Positions 34,698 through 43,291 of a stretch of DNA of 64,000 nucleotides are shown piece after piece. The notes beneath the pieces were generated by a model. It did not search any database. It saw nothing but the letters and a program-made list of their open reading frames with translations, and had not been told where the DNA came from. A program made the translations under genes and the position numbers. Within the stretch, counting starts at the first letter, position 1; the number at the start of each line of letters is the position of its first letter. Location: NCBI GenBank assembly GCA_913055205.1, contig CAJXJN010000002.1, positions 1-64,000 of the forward strand. Direction: 5' to 3'. This DNA is from an uncultured Sulfurovum sp. (lineage in GTDB: Bacteria; Campylobacterota; Campylobacteria; Campylobacterales; Sulfurovaceae).

Positions 34698-35392
34698 ACT
34701 TCTTTCCTTCTGATCATTTCCTCAAAGTGTACCAAATCAAACTGCTTTCCGATACATACCAAAATATCACCACTGTCCAATTTATGAGATATACCACTGG
34801 TAATAAAAATGAAATGGCTGCTCAACTCTTTATCTATCATACCGATAAGCATGATCTCATACTTGGAAAAATCAACCTCTTCCACCATCATCCCATCCAA
34901 AAATGAATCCCGGGGTATCTCAATCTCTTTAAATGAAATATTATGGGTATTCAAAATAAATCCATCAAGCAATTGGGTTGTAACAGGTTTACGCAATAAA
35001 TTGTGAATACGATTGGCAGTCACACGATACAGATCTATGACCTTGGTTGCACCGGCCATATAGAGTTTTTCCGTTGTATGGATCGAATCAGACAATGCAA
35101 TAATAGGAGAATCCGGAAAGAGATCATGCAAGGTAAGGGTTAAATAGACATTCAGATGGATATCATCCATCACACAGATGAGATAATCCTCTTTCTCGAT
35201 AAGCAGATTTTCCAGATTTTCATCTTTTGTGACATCCATCAGTATTACATCGGCAAAACCGTCCTCTTTTGCTTTCTTATAACGCATTCTGTCAGACTCT
35301 ATAATAGTAATGAGAAACTGGTCTTTCTCCAATCCTTCACAGATCATTTTTCCCTGTTTGCCATACCCCAGCATAAATGCACGTTTTTTCAC
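34694..35392 (-). CDS. RCK (TrkA-N/TrkA-C) potassium-channel regulatory protein
   Basis: A 232-residue soluble protein made of one RCK module: a Rossmann-like TrkA-N domain (FMLGYGKQGKMICEGLEKD, then DVILMDVTKDENLENLLIEKEDYLICV) and a TrkA-C domain from about residue 145. It overlaps by 4 bases the potassium-channel gene before it (35389), which already carries its own RCK domains. The pair suggests a channel with extra regulatory subunits forming a mixed gating ring. This is inferred from context. Confidence 0.85.
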   Translation of the reverse strand: MKKRAFMLGYGKQGKMICEGLEKDQFLITIIESDRMRYKKAKEDGFADVILMDVTKDENLENLLIEKEDYLICVMDDIHLNVYLTLTLHDLFPDSPIIALSDSIHTTEKLYMAGATKVIDLYRVTANRIHNLLRKPVTTQLLDGFILNTHNISFKEIEIPRDSFLDGMMVEEVDFSKYEIMLIGMIDKELSSHFIFITSGISHKLDSGDILVCIGKQFDLVHFEEMIRRKEV

Positions 35393-36936
35393 AGCAATCC
35401 CCTTTGATGGATCTCTTTAAAATCATCCACACTGATCTTTAATCCCATAATAACCATCACATCATTTTTTTCAAAGACCAAATCTTTGGAAGGATTAAAA
35501 ATAAACTCTCCGTTATGCTCTCTTTTCAGTGCGATCAAGAGCAGTTTTTTCTCTTTTAAAGGAATATCCTCTATCCGTTTTCCTTCAAAACTGCTCCCTT
35601 CATACACCTTGACTTCATCAATATATGCCATACTTTTTCCAGTAAGGATCGCCTCCAAAGCATTATGCATGATCGGCTGGGTGATTGCAGTCATGAACAT
35701 AACATTCGCAACATGTGCCGGTTTCAAGACATGATCTGCTCCGGCAAGCCGGTATTTCCTCTCCATGTTTTCATCGATTGCTTTTACAATGACAAGGATA
35801 TCTTTGGAAAGGCTCTTTGCATTGAGTGTAATATAGATATTTTCAATATCACTTTGGGTAAGACAGAGTACCGTAATTTTGGAATACTTTATATTGAACT
35901 TGCTTAAGACATCATATCGGCTGGCATCCTCTTCAATGGCATTGTATCCATCCTTAAGCGCTTGCTTTACTTTTTCAGGATCCTTCTCCAGGATGACATA
36001 AGGATACTCCGACTCCTGCTTCTGTCTTAAAAACATTTTTACCAGTTGTCCATATCCACAGAGGATTAAAAAAGACTCTTTTGTATTGATCTCCTCTATC
36101 ACCCGATTATCTTTGAGCTCCGTCAATTTTTCAGAAAATGCCGAAACGATGACCGAAGTGACAAACGAGATCATTGCAAGACCTGAAACAATGATCAGCA
36201 TGGAAACTACCCGTCCCTGATGGGTTACAGGAGAGATATCACCATACCCTACAGTTGAAATAGTCACCAATGCCCAGTAAATGGCATCAAACAAGGTATT
36301 GATATGAGGGTTGTATGTTTCCTCGAACACATAAATAGCGATACCTGCCGTCATCACAATGAAAATGAGTAAAAAAAGTAAAGTCAACAGTTCAAAACGT
36401 TTATTGTTCAATACCTCTACGAACTGATTGATGTTCTTGGTATAGCGAAGAAGCTTAAAGACACGAAAAAGTACAAAAATACGCAATACTCTCAGCGGTC
36501 GATAAGCAGGTAAAATAGCCAGAAGGTCTATGATGGCAGCCGGAGTGACCATATAGTGCAGCTTTTCGATGATAATCTTTTTAAGAGAGTGCCAAAGTGA
36601 AAACTTTTTTTGAAGGAAGAGTGCTTTTTCATAATCACTGACAATGACCTTATGCAGATCATTATGTACCCAGATACGAGCGATATATTCTATAAAAAAA
36701 ATAAAGGAAACGATGTAGATGTCATAAAAATCCATCCATTCAGGTACAGGGTTTCTTACCCCATGGACCAAAATCCCTACCGAAGTAAGGATCAAAAAGA
36801 TCATAAAGCTATCAAGATACTTTTTATAAGGGTATTCAGGGTTTACTAAAATATCAGCAAAAAAAGTTTTTACTTTTTTGTATCTGTTAGAGCTATTGAT
36901 AAAGAAAGCAAATCTTACTATTGTTTCTGATATCAC
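35389..36936 (-). CDS. Voltage-gated-type potassium channel with RCK domains
   Basis: A 515-residue six-transmembrane channel of the Kch/Kv type. The voltage-sensor-like S4 has regularly spaced arginines (AILPAYRPLRVLRIFVLFRVFKLLRYT). The pore loop has the selectivity filter TISTVGYGD, followed by the inner helix (VVSMLIIVSGLAMISFVTSVIVSA). The C-terminal half has a TrkA-N domain (FLILCGYGQLVKMFLRQKQE) and a TrkA-C domain (DEVKVYEGSSFEGKRIEDIP). It is upstream of and overlaps the separate RCK gene. Its substrate is K+ by the filter sequence. Confidence 0.92.
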   Translation of the reverse strand: MISETIVRFAFFINSSNRYKKVKTFFADILVNPEYPYKKYLDSFMIFLILTSVGILVHGVRNPVPEWMDFYDIYIVSFIFFIEYIARIWVHNDLHKVIVSDYEKALFLQKKFSLWHSLKKIIIEKLHYMVTPAAIIDLLAILPAYRPLRVLRIFVLFRVFKLLRYTKNINQFVEVLNNKRFELLTLLFLLIFIVMTAGIAIYVFEETYNPHINTLFDAIYWALVTISTVGYGDISPVTHQGRVVSMLIIVSGLAMISFVTSVIVSAFSEKLTELKDNRVIEEINTKESFLILCGYGQLVKMFLRQKQESEYPYVILEKDPEKVKQALKDGYNAIEEDASRYDVLSKFNIKYSKITVLCLTQSDIENIYITLNAKSLSKDILVIVKAIDENMERKYRLAGADHVLKPAHVANVMFMTAITQPIMHNALEAILTGKSMAYIDEVKVYEGSSFEGKRIEDIPLKEKKLLLIALKREHNGEFIFNPSKDLVFEKNDVMVIMGLKISVDDFKEIHQRGLL

Positions 36937-36950
36937 AGCTCAATCTCCTG

Positions 36951-38381
36951 TTATGAAAGGCGTTGTTTAAGTAGCTCGTTTACCTTACCGGGGTTTGCAG
37001 ATCCTTTACTGGCTTTCATCGTTTGTCCCACAAAGAACCCAAAAAGTTTGTCTTTACCGGACTTATACTGCTCTACTTTGTCCTGGTTCGCAGCTAAGAT
37101 CTCATCAATGATGGCCAAAATAGCACCATCATCACTTACTTGAGCGAGTCCAAGTTCATCAATGATCGCATCTATATCACGATCCTCATTCTCCATCATA
37201 TAGTCAAGTACTTCTTTGGCACCCTTACCTGAGACTGTATCGTCTGCTATTTTAGAAACAAGTTCACCTAAAGTTTTAGCATCAACAGGAGAGTTTTCTA
37301 TCTCTAAACCTGCTTTGTTCAGACGTCCAAGAAGTTCTGAAGTCAACCATGTCACTGCTGTTTTTGCTACGGCTCCATGCTCTAACATCTCTTCAAAATA
37401 ATACGCCATCTCTTTCGCTGATGTAATTACAAGTGCATCATCTTTTTTAATACCAAGTTCTTCCACATAACGTTTCACTTTTGCATCCGGAAGTTCCGGT
37501 ATTTTCTTTGCCTCTTCTATCATCTCATCCGTTACAATAAGCGGACGCAGATCCGGATCCGGGAAATAACGATAATCAGCCGCTTCCTCTTTCCCTCTCA
37601 TGGACCTGGTTACTCCCTGAGCTACGTCCCAAAGACGCGTCTCCTGATGTACTTCCTGCTCATAGACACCATCTTCATAAGCTTCTGTTTGTCTATGTAC
37701 TTCATAAGCAATGGCAGCAGCCACAAATCTAAAAGAGTTGATATTTTTGATCTCAACCCTTGTACCGAATGCCTCCTGCCCTTTTGGACGGATAGAGACA
37801 TTCACATCACATCTGAACGATCCCTCTTGCATGTTCGCATCAGAGATATCGAGGTAACGTACCGTAGAGTGTAACTTTTTCAAGTATGCCACCGCTTCAT
37901 CAGAACTTCTCATATCCGGCTCAGATACGATCTCGAGCAGTGGTGTACCGGCACGATTCAAATCCACTTTGGAGTGGTTGCCCTCATGCATATTTTTCCC
38001 TGCATCTGCCTCAAGGTGTGCCTGTGTCATACCGATACGCTTTTGTGATCCGTCTTCAAGATCTATAAATACTTCACCTTTTTGTACAATAGCCTTTGTC
38101 AGCTGCGTGATCTGGTACGCCGAAGGACTGTCAGGGTAGAAATAGGACTTTCTGTCAAAATGGGAAACATGATTTATATTTGCATTGATCGCATACCCAA
38201 ATCTCATCGCTTTGATGGCTGCTTCTTTGTTTACAACCGGCAGTGCCCCGGGAAGAGCCAGACAAGTAGGACAGGTATTTTTATTTTGATGCTCTGCAAA
38301 AGAGGTAGGACAGGAGCAAAAGAGTTTTGTTTTAGTGTTAAGTTGAACATGAACTTCAAGACCGATGACGGTTTCAAACAT
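36951..38381 (-). CDS. gatB: Aspartyl/glutamyl-tRNA amidotransferase subunit B
   Basis: Subunit B of GatCAB, which converts Glu-tRNA(Gln) or Asp-tRNA(Asn) to the amide form. The 476 residues start [22 protein letters not shown] and have the zinc-site cysteines (CSCPT and CPTCLALPG) and the [17 protein letters not shown] motif of the kinase domain. The C-terminal GatB/YqeY helical domain binds tRNA. The gene is followed by the channel gene after 14 bases. gatA and gatC are not in the window. Confidence 0.97.
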   Translation of the reverse strand: MFETVIGLEVHVQLNTKTKLFCSCPTSFAEHQNKNTCPTCLALPGALPVVNKEAAIKAMRFGYAINANINHVSHFDRKSYFYPDSPSAYQITQLTKAIVQKGEVFIDLEDGSQKRIGMTQAHLEADAGKNMHEGNHSKVDLNRAGTPLLEIVSEPDMRSSDEAVAYLKKLHSTVRYLDISDANMQEGSFRCDVNVSIRPKGQEAFGTRVEIKNINSFRFVAAAIAYEVHRQTEAYEDGVYEQEVHQETRLWDVAQGVTRSMRGKEEAADYRYFPDPDLRPLIVTDEMIEEAKKIPELPDAKVKRYVEELGIKKDDALVITSAKEMAYYFEEMLEHGAVAKTAVTWLTSELLGRLNKAGLEIENSPVDAKTLGELVSKIADDTVSGKGAKEVLDYMMENEDRDIDAIIDELGLAQVSDDGAILAIIDEILAANQDKVEQYKSGKDKLFGFFVGQTMKASKGSANPGKVNELLKQRLS

Positions 38382-38482
38382 AATGATTTTCCTTATAAAT
38401 AGTGCATATTAAATTAAATAGATTATAGCGTTTTGGTCATTTGAGAGAGTTTATGAAAAGCCCATATATTCAGTACACAGGG

Positions 38483-38764
38483 TTATTCAGAGGATTCATT
38501 TTCTTTCTGCATGAGAAGTTTCTGAAGCAGTTTTGTCTGTTTCTTAAGTTCTTCATGGTTTTCTTTGTTGGTGATGATATGTTCAAGCACTAATACACCT
38601 AGCAAACCAGGCAATGCACCCAATACTGCAGAAATAACAGCAAAAAAGAAACTATTCTGATATGAAGCAAAAAAAGAAGTTACAGCGCCGATGAGCACAA
38701 AAGCCCAAGCAGCGCCTAAGAGAAAGTTAATTACAAAGCCCAGCGGCTTATCGTTTAATCTCAT
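38483..38764 (-). CDS. Small two-span membrane protein downstream of atpB
   Basis: A 93-residue protein with two or three hydrophobic segments (VINFLLGAAWAFVLIGAVTSFFA; FFFAVISAVLGALPGLLGVLVLEHII) and a charged helical tail (NKENHEELKKQTKLLQKLLMQKENE). It lies 11 bases after atpB on the same strand and is likely co-transcribed. The position invites comparison with ATP-synthase accessory proteins such as AtpI/AtpZ, but I see no sequence signature for these. Function unknown. Confidence 0.75.
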   Translation of the reverse strand: MRLNDKPLGFVINFLLGAAWAFVLIGAVTSFFASYQNSFFFAVISAVLGALPGLLGVLVLEHIITNKENHEELKKQTKLLQKLLMQKENESSE

Positions 38765-38775
38765 TCGTGAGTCTG

Positions 38776-39495
38776 TTAAACAGCACCCATTGTATCGACA
38801 ACAGGATTCGGTGCTTTTTCATGCTCCTCATCGATAGCTACAGCACCTGCAAGATAAACATAGATAAGAATCATAAATACAAACGTCTGCAACAATGCTG
38901 AGAATGTCAACAGAAGATAAGCAGGAAGTGGTGCAACGAAAGGTACCAGCATCAAAAGTACCCATAAGAACAGGTCATCACCCTTGATGTTACCAAAAAG
39001 TCTGAATGAAAGTGAAATGATCCTTGAAATATGTGAAACAATTTCAATAGGGAACATCAACGGCGCAAGCAGTTTTACCGGACCGGCAAAGTGTGCGAAG
39101 TAATGTACAACACCTTGTTTTTTGATACCTTCATAGTTATAATAGAAAAACACCATAAGTGCCAACGGCAATGTTACGTTGATGTTTGAAGTAGGAGATT
39201 CAAACCCCGGGATAATACCGATAACATTCGAAACAAAAACAAAGATCCCTACAGCTGCAACAAGCGGGAGATACTTTCTAGCCATCTCTTCGCCAATCAC
39301 ATCTTTACCCATGGCGATCACACCGCCAAGGTATGCCTCCATCACATTTTGTGTACCGTTCGGTACTGCTCTAAGACTCTTTGTAGCCATTTTTGCAATA
39401 GCAATTATAATGATCGCTACTAAGATCAAGTGTGCAACGATCATTGCCTGACCGTGACCGAAAATAGCACCTAGGTAAGTAAATACACCTTCCAT
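38776..39495 (-). CDS. atpB: ATP synthase F0 subunit a
   Basis: A 239-residue membrane subunit forming the proton half-channels next to the c-ring. Conserved helices are visible: the [18 protein letters not shown] helix contains the essential Arg (LSFRLFGN), and the last helices ([26 protein letters not shown]) contain the conserved Gln. It is separated from the other ATP synthase genes, as usual in Campylobacterota. The ATG at 39495 is preceded by AAGAGGACGTTTT. Confidence 0.95.
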   Translation of the reverse strand: MEGVFTYLGAIFGHGQAMIVAHLILVAIIIIAIAKMATKSLRAVPNGTQNVMEAYLGGVIAMGKDVIGEEMARKYLPLVAAVGIFVFVSNVIGIIPGFESPTSNINVTLPLALMVFFYYNYEGIKKQGVVHYFAHFAGPVKLLAPLMFPIEIVSHISRIISLSFRLFGNIKGDDLFLWVLLMLVPFVAPLPAYLLLTFSALLQTFVFMILIYVYLAGAVAIDEEHEKAPNPVVDTMGAV

Positions 39496-39566
39496 AAAAC
39501 GTCCTCTTGTTAATATTTGGCTGTATTTTACAAAAAATGTACTAAAAACTCGGTTAATTATGGGGT

Positions 39567-40322
39567 TTAAATATCTATTTTTTCCTGTCCTATACGATAA
39601 AGTGCAAAATCATACTTCACAGGATCATTCTTATCCCATTGTCTAAACCTGTCCGTTAATTCCAGAACCGCTTTCATATCATAACTTTTACGTTTGAGTA
39701 AACCCAACTTTCGTGACACAGCAAAGGTATGTGTATCCAGTGGCATCAACAGATCTTTTTTATCTATCCTTGTCCACAATCCCATATCAAGTTCATCTTT
39801 ACGTATCATCCAGCGTAAGTACATCATATATCTCTTGTAGGTTCCTGCAGCATTTACCTTTTCAGGTACAGAGCCTGTGAGGAAGTTATATCCTCGTGTC
39901 GCATGAGGATAGACAGATTTTACTCTATCTATGAAATGCCATAATCCATCTAGAATATGATGCTCTTTTTTATAGCCTTCATAAAATATATTTTCAATGC
40001 TGTCTATTTCTTTTAATCGTTTCAATGCGATGAATATTGCTATGACATCTTCAGGTTTTTGAAAACGGTAGTAATGTGAGGAGAGTCTATTCTTGATACG
40101 CTCTTCATCTTCATCCAACAAGGAGAAATCCAGACTCTCTAAAAATTTTATGATCTGGCCTGCATTGCCATAAGCAAACAGTGCACAGATAAGCGCAATG
40201 GATTCATCTTGATATTTGGAAGCTATCAACAGCGGATCAGGTTTTTCATAGGAGAGTTCGGTAAGCGAATTTCGTCGACTCACTTCAGCATCAAGAAGCT
40301 GTTTGACTTCAGACAAACGCAT
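39567..40322 (-). CDS. TIGR02757 family protein
   Basis: A 251-residue protein of the DUF2400/TIGR02757 family, found in Bacteroidetes and Campylobacterota, with no known function. Characteristic segments: [29 protein letters not shown] near the N-terminus, and [30 protein letters not shown] with [16 protein letters not shown] later. The helical pattern with a C-terminal LD(T/V)HT motif is reminiscent of HhH-GPD DNA glycosylases, which is a known suspicion for the family. It is separated from lptB by REP 4. Confidence 0.88.
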   Translation of the reverse strand: MRLSEVKQLLDAEVSRRNSLTELSYEKPDPLLIASKYQDESIALICALFAYGNAGQIIKFLESLDFSLLDEDEERIKNRLSSHYYRFQKPEDVIAIFIALKRLKEIDSIENIFYEGYKKEHHILDGLWHFIDRVKSVYPHATRGYNFLTGSVPEKVNAAGTYKRYMMYLRWMIRKDELDMGLWTRIDKKDLLMPLDTHTFAVSRKLGLLKRKSYDMKAVLELTDRFRQWDKNDPVKYDFALYRIGQEKIDI

Positions 40323-40336
40323 TTTTCACCTCCCGT

Positions 40337-40366
40337 GTAGGTCGGGGTGCCCTCACCCCGACCTAC
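40337..40366. repeat. REP element 4, GTAG at both ends
   Basis: GTAG then the palindrome GTCGGGGT-GCCCTC-ACCCCGAC then CTAC. It lies between lptB (stop at 40370) and the TIGR02757 gene. Same core as REP 2. Confidence 0.9.
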
Positions 40367-40369
40367 ATG

Positions 40370-41092
40370 TTAAAATGTAAAATGTTCACCCAGATAATAT
40401 TTTCTTACATTCTCATCATTTGCAATCTCATTGCTTTTTCCGCTTGCAAGCATCTCTCCGGAACGCATCACATAGGCTCGGTCACAAATACCCAGTGTTT
40501 CACGTACATTATGATCCGTAATAAGAATACCCATATCCAGGTCTACAAGTTGTTTAATGATGTTCTGGATATCGATCACTGCGATAGGATCAACACCGGC
40601 AAAAGGTTCATCAAGCAATAAGAACTTTGGTTCACCTACCAATGCTCTGGCAATCTCTACCCTTCTTCTTTCTCCACCACTGAGACGTATCCCCTGACGG
40701 CTGCGGATAGGTTCAATGTTGAAAATCTCCAGCAGTTTTTCAATACGCGGCTGCATAATCTCTTCCGGCAAATTTAAAGCTTCGGCTGCAATAAGAAGAT
40801 TCTCTTCCACTGTAAGGTCTTTAAATATGCTTGATTCCTGAGGCAAGTATCCTATACCCAACTGTGCACGTTTGCTTAGAGGGAGTTCTGTAACATTCTC
40901 ACCGTCTAAAAAAACTTCTCCGCTTGTGACTCCGGTTAAACCGCACACCATATAAAATGATGTTGTTTTTCCCGCACCGTTGGGTCCCAAAAGGCCGACG
41001 ATCTCTTTACTCTTTACTTCAAGAGAGATATCATGTACGATCTGTGTCTTTTTGATGGTTTTAGAGAGATGTTTGGCTTCAAGTGTGTGCAT
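40370..41092 (-). CDS. lptB: Lipopolysaccharide export ABC ATPase LptB
   Basis: The ATPase that, with LptFG, extracts LPS from the inner membrane and drives it to the outer membrane. It is 240 residues with Walker A GPNGAGKTTSFYM, Q-loop GYLPQESSIF, signature LSGGERRRVEIARAL, Walker B FLLLDEPFAGVDP and the H-loop Asp-His ILITDHNVRETL. It shares 1 base with the tsaE stop, a sign of coupling. lptA, lptC, lptF and lptG are not in the window. Confidence 0.95.
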   Translation of the reverse strand: MHTLEAKHLSKTIKKTQIVHDISLEVKSKEIVGLLGPNGAGKTTSFYMVCGLTGVTSGEVFLDGENVTELPLSKRAQLGIGYLPQESSIFKDLTVEENLLIAAEALNLPEEIMQPRIEKLLEIFNIEPIRSRQGIRLSGGERRRVEIARALVGEPKFLLLDEPFAGVDPIAVIDIQNIIKQLVDLDMGILITDHNVRETLGICDRAYVMRSGEMLASGKSNEIANDENVRKYYLGEHFTF

Positions 41093-41505
41093 TATGCTTC
41101 TATCCTATAGATTCTACTGTTTTCTTTGGGTTCGATCTCTATCGTGACAACATTATAGCCTACACCTTCTAAAAAGGCTTTAAGCGCATCAGATCCCCAC
41201 TCTACCATATGCCACCCGTGTTTTTCAAACTCCTCAAAGAGTCCCATCTGCATAAATTCTTCATGATCCAAACGGTAAAGATCATAATGGTAAAGTCCCT
41301 CACCATAACAGTGCTGCAACGAAAAAGTAGGAGAAGTCACTTCACTCTCTATACCTTTTGCTTTCGCTATGGCTTGGGTCAGTGTTGTCTTTCCTGCAGC
41401 AAGATCGCCTCTAAGAAAGACAATAGCGTTGGCAGGAAGTGTTTCTTCCAGGTAACTGACTACTTTATCAAGTTCTGACAGTGATGCTGTTATCTCTTTA
41501 ATCAT
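41092..41505 (-). CDS. tsaE: tRNA threonylcarbamoyladenosine synthesis ATPase TsaE
   Basis: A 137-residue ATPase needed with TsaB and TsaD for t6A37 on ANN-decoding tRNAs. It has Walker A FLRGDLAAGKTTLTQAI (about 29-45), the conserved SPTFSLQHCYGEGLYHYDLYRL segment, and the W-x-E motif HMVEWGSDAL. It is directly upstream of lptB, with which it overlaps by one base. The REP at 41529-41557 lies upstream. Confidence 0.93.
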   Translation of the reverse strand: MIKEITASLSELDKVVSYLEETLPANAIVFLRGDLAAGKTTLTQAIAKAKGIESEVTSPTFSLQHCYGEGLYHYDLYRLDHEEFMQMGLFEEFEKHGWHMVEWGSDALKAFLEGVGYNVVTIEIEPKENSRIYRIEA

Positions 41506-41528
41506 TTTGTTCCTACTTATGAATATCT

Positions 41529-41557
41529 GTAGGGGGTGTCCCTTGTGGGCACCCTAC
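41529..41557. repeat. REP element 5, supplying the trpD stop codon
   Basis: GTAG-GGGGTGTCC-CTTGT-GGGCACC-CTAC. The GTAG at its right end on the minus strand (41554-41557) contains the TAG stop of trpD. Confidence 0.85.
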
Positions 41558-42534
41558 CCGAGTTTTTGGCTTATTTCAGCCATTCTTTTCAAATGCTCTT
41601 CAGCCTTGCCGCTGTCAAGTCCACTCTCTGCGATTGCTATGGCTTCTTTTATATCTCTGACATTTCCGTCTACGAACAGTGCAAATGCCGCATTCAACAC
41701 AACAATATCTCTTTTGGCACCACGCTCTTCTCCGGAAAAGATATCTCTGGTGATCTGCGCATTGAAAACAGCATCTCCGCCGAGTATTGCCTCTTTAGGT
41801 GCCTGTTTGAATCCAAAAGCTGCAGGGTTGATCTCGCCTTCAGAGATACGTCCTGATTCTACATAGGCAAAAGAGGTATTGCATGCCAGAGAGATCTCAT
41901 CCATGCCATCATGACTGCTCACCACATAAGCTCTTTTGGTATCAAGTTCAAGCAGTGCTTCTGCCATACGTTTGATATAGGAAGGGTCAAAGACACCCAA
42001 AAGGTATTTTTTTGCACCTGCAGGGTTGGTAAGCGGGCCCAATATGTTAAATATGGTTCTATGGTCGATAGACTTTCGTATCGGCATGATGTGTTTCATC
42101 GCAGGGTGATGGTTCATCGCAAAGATAAAACAAAAACCTGTCTCTTCAAGCATCTTTATTTGATTTTCAACAGAGAGATTGAGATTAATGCCTAATGCTT
42201 CAAGTACATCGGCCGAACCTGAATTGGAAGTAATACTTCTATTACCGTGTTTAGCCACTACACATCCAAGAGAAGCCAGCAAGAGTGAAACCGTTGTAGA
42301 GATATTAAAACTTCCGCTTTTGTCTCCGCCTGTACCCACAACATCTATGGCTTTTTCTCTCAATGTATCCGACAAAGGCAACTTTATTGAGTGTTCACGC
42401 ATCACAGAAGCAGCAGCAGCGATATCTTCTGAAGTCTCACCTTTTTCATAAAGATCGATGAGAAATCGGCGTGCTTCAGCTTCGATCATTTCATGGTTGA
42501 ACAGTTTTTCAAATTTTTGTTTTGTATTCATCAT
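41554..42534 (-). CDS. trpD: Anthranilate phosphoribosyltransferase
   Basis: Second step of tryptophan synthesis (EC 2.4.2.18), 326 residues. The PRPP-binding glycine motif is VVGTGGDKSGSFNISTT, followed by KHGNRSITSNSGSADVLEALG. It stands apart from other trp genes. Its TAG stop is part of the GTAG of a REP element, so the final residues KLG are the last before the repeat. The upstream region (42535-42732) holds three REPs. Confidence 0.95.
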   Translation of the reverse strand: MMNTKQKFEKLFNHEMIEAEARRFLIDLYEKGETSEDIAAAASVMREHSIKLPLSDTLREKAIDVVGTGGDKSGSFNISTTVSLLLASLGCVVAKHGNRSITSNSGSADVLEALGINLNLSVENQIKMLEETGFCFIFAMNHHPAMKHIMPIRKSIDHRTIFNILGPLTNPAGAKKYLLGVFDPSYIKRMAEALLELDTKRAYVVSSHDGMDEISLACNTSFAYVESGRISEGEINPAAFGFKQAPKEAILGGDAVFNAQITRDIFSGEERGAKRDIVVLNAAFALFVDGNVRDIKEAIAIAESGLDSGKAEEHLKRMAEISQKLG

Positions 42535-42548
42535 TCTTTTCCATACTC

Positions 42549-42575
42549 CGGGAGGACACAGGGGTCCTCCCCTAC
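42549..42575 (-). repeat. REP element 6
   Basis: Minus strand: GTAG then GGGAGGAC-CCCTGT-GTCCTCCC. Inverted relative to REP 7. Confidence 0.85.
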
Positions 42576-42638
42576 AATAAACCGGGGTTCATCTAAAATC
42601 ATATTTTAATATGAAATCATAACAATGTGCATTTCTCC

Positions 42639-42665
42639 GTAGGGGTGGACCCCTGTGTCCACCCG
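42639..42665 (+). repeat. REP element 7
   Basis: GTAG then GGGTGGAC-CCCTGT-GTCCACCC. Nearly identical to REP 11 at 58513 including its flanks (TTCCGGGTGG ... CTACGG). Confidence 0.85.
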
Positions 42666-42708
42666 GAAATCCGCATATTAATAAAATCCAACATTTCGAT
42701 GTGAAACT

Positions 42709-42736
42709 GCGGGCAGATATAGAATCTGCCCCCTAC
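42709..42736 (-). repeat. REP element 8, supplying the S4-protein stop codon
   Basis: Minus strand: GTAG then GGGGCAGAT-TCTAT-ATCTGCCC. The TAG of GTAG (42733-42735) ends the S4-domain gene. Confidence 0.85.
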
Positions 42737-42978
42737 AATTCTTTCACATATTCTTCTTTTTGACTCTTAGGTATCGTCTTTGTGGTAGGGATCTGAAGTA
42801 CCTCATAAGACTTGGGGCCTTTAAGGTATTCTATCGTAACTCTATCTCCTACAGCAACATTCTTGGAGGCTTTTGCTTTCATGCCATTGACCAGGACAAC
42901 ACCGCTTTTAAGCATATCAGTAGCAATGGTCCTGCGTTTTACTACATTCACTGCACTTAACCATTTATCTACCCTCAT
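42733..42978 (-). CDS. S4-domain RNA-binding protein (Hsp15-like)
   Basis: An 81-residue protein that is almost all one S4 RNA-binding fold: MRVDKWLSAVNVVKRRTIATDMLKSG then VLVNGMKAKASKNVAVGDRV. It resembles Hsp15/RqcP, which handle stalled 50S subunits. The short basic tail ends EEYVKEL and stops in the GTAG of REP 8. It lies 9 bases after the 77-residue gene and is likely co-transcribed with it. Confidence 0.88.
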   Translation of the reverse strand: MRVDKWLSAVNVVKRRTIATDMLKSGVVLVNGMKAKASKNVAVGDRVTIEYLKGPKSYEVLQIPTTKTIPKSQKEEYVKEL

Positions 42979-42987
42979 GACCCCATC

Positions 42988-43221
42988 CTATAGTTTAAAT
43001 TCCTGCTCTGCATCTTTGGCAGCAGTAATACCTTTAAGTGTAAGCTGCCCGTTTGACAGATACTGCTCTGCTTTCAACGCTTTAAACACCTGTTTTGCTT
43101 CTTTCATGTCATACATACCGGTATCTGCCAACATAAGCATTACATCATTCAGTGTCTCATCCGGCTGTTTTTTCAAAATACCCAGCAAAGTCACTTTTTT
43201 TATCATATCATCTTCGTTCAT
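42988..43221 (-). CDS. Small hypothetical protein
   Basis: Taken from MNEDDMIKKVTLLGILKK (ATG 43221, preceded by GGAGTAAAT), giving 77 residues. The open frame begins 8 codons earlier but without a ribosome site and next to a REP. The sequence is helical and acidic, with a winged-helix-like pattern (LNDVMLMLADTGMYDMKEAKQVFKALKAEQYLSNGQLTLKG). I do not recognise a named family. It precedes the S4-domain gene in an apparent two-gene operon. Confidence 0.72.
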   Translation of the reverse strand: MNEDDMIKKVTLLGILKKQPDETLNDVMLMLADTGMYDMKEAKQVFKALKAEQYLSNGQLTLKGITAAKDAEQEFKL

Positions 43222-43236
43222 ATTTACTCCATAAAT

Positions 43237-43283
43237 CGGGCGCACACGGGGTGCCCCGGGAGCACACAGGAGTGCTCCCCTAC
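43237..43283 (-). repeat. REP element 9 (double)
   Basis: Minus strand: GTAG then GGGAGCAC-TCCTGT-GTGCTCCC, directly followed by a second degenerate palindrome, GGGGCACC-CCGT-GTGCGCCC, without GTAG. It lies between dapD and the 77-residue gene. Confidence 0.85.
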
Positions 43284-43291
43284 AGTAATGC

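Noticed and set aside
38483..38764. Naming the small membrane protein AtpI/AtpZ
   Set aside because: Only the position next to atpB supports it; no sequence signature.
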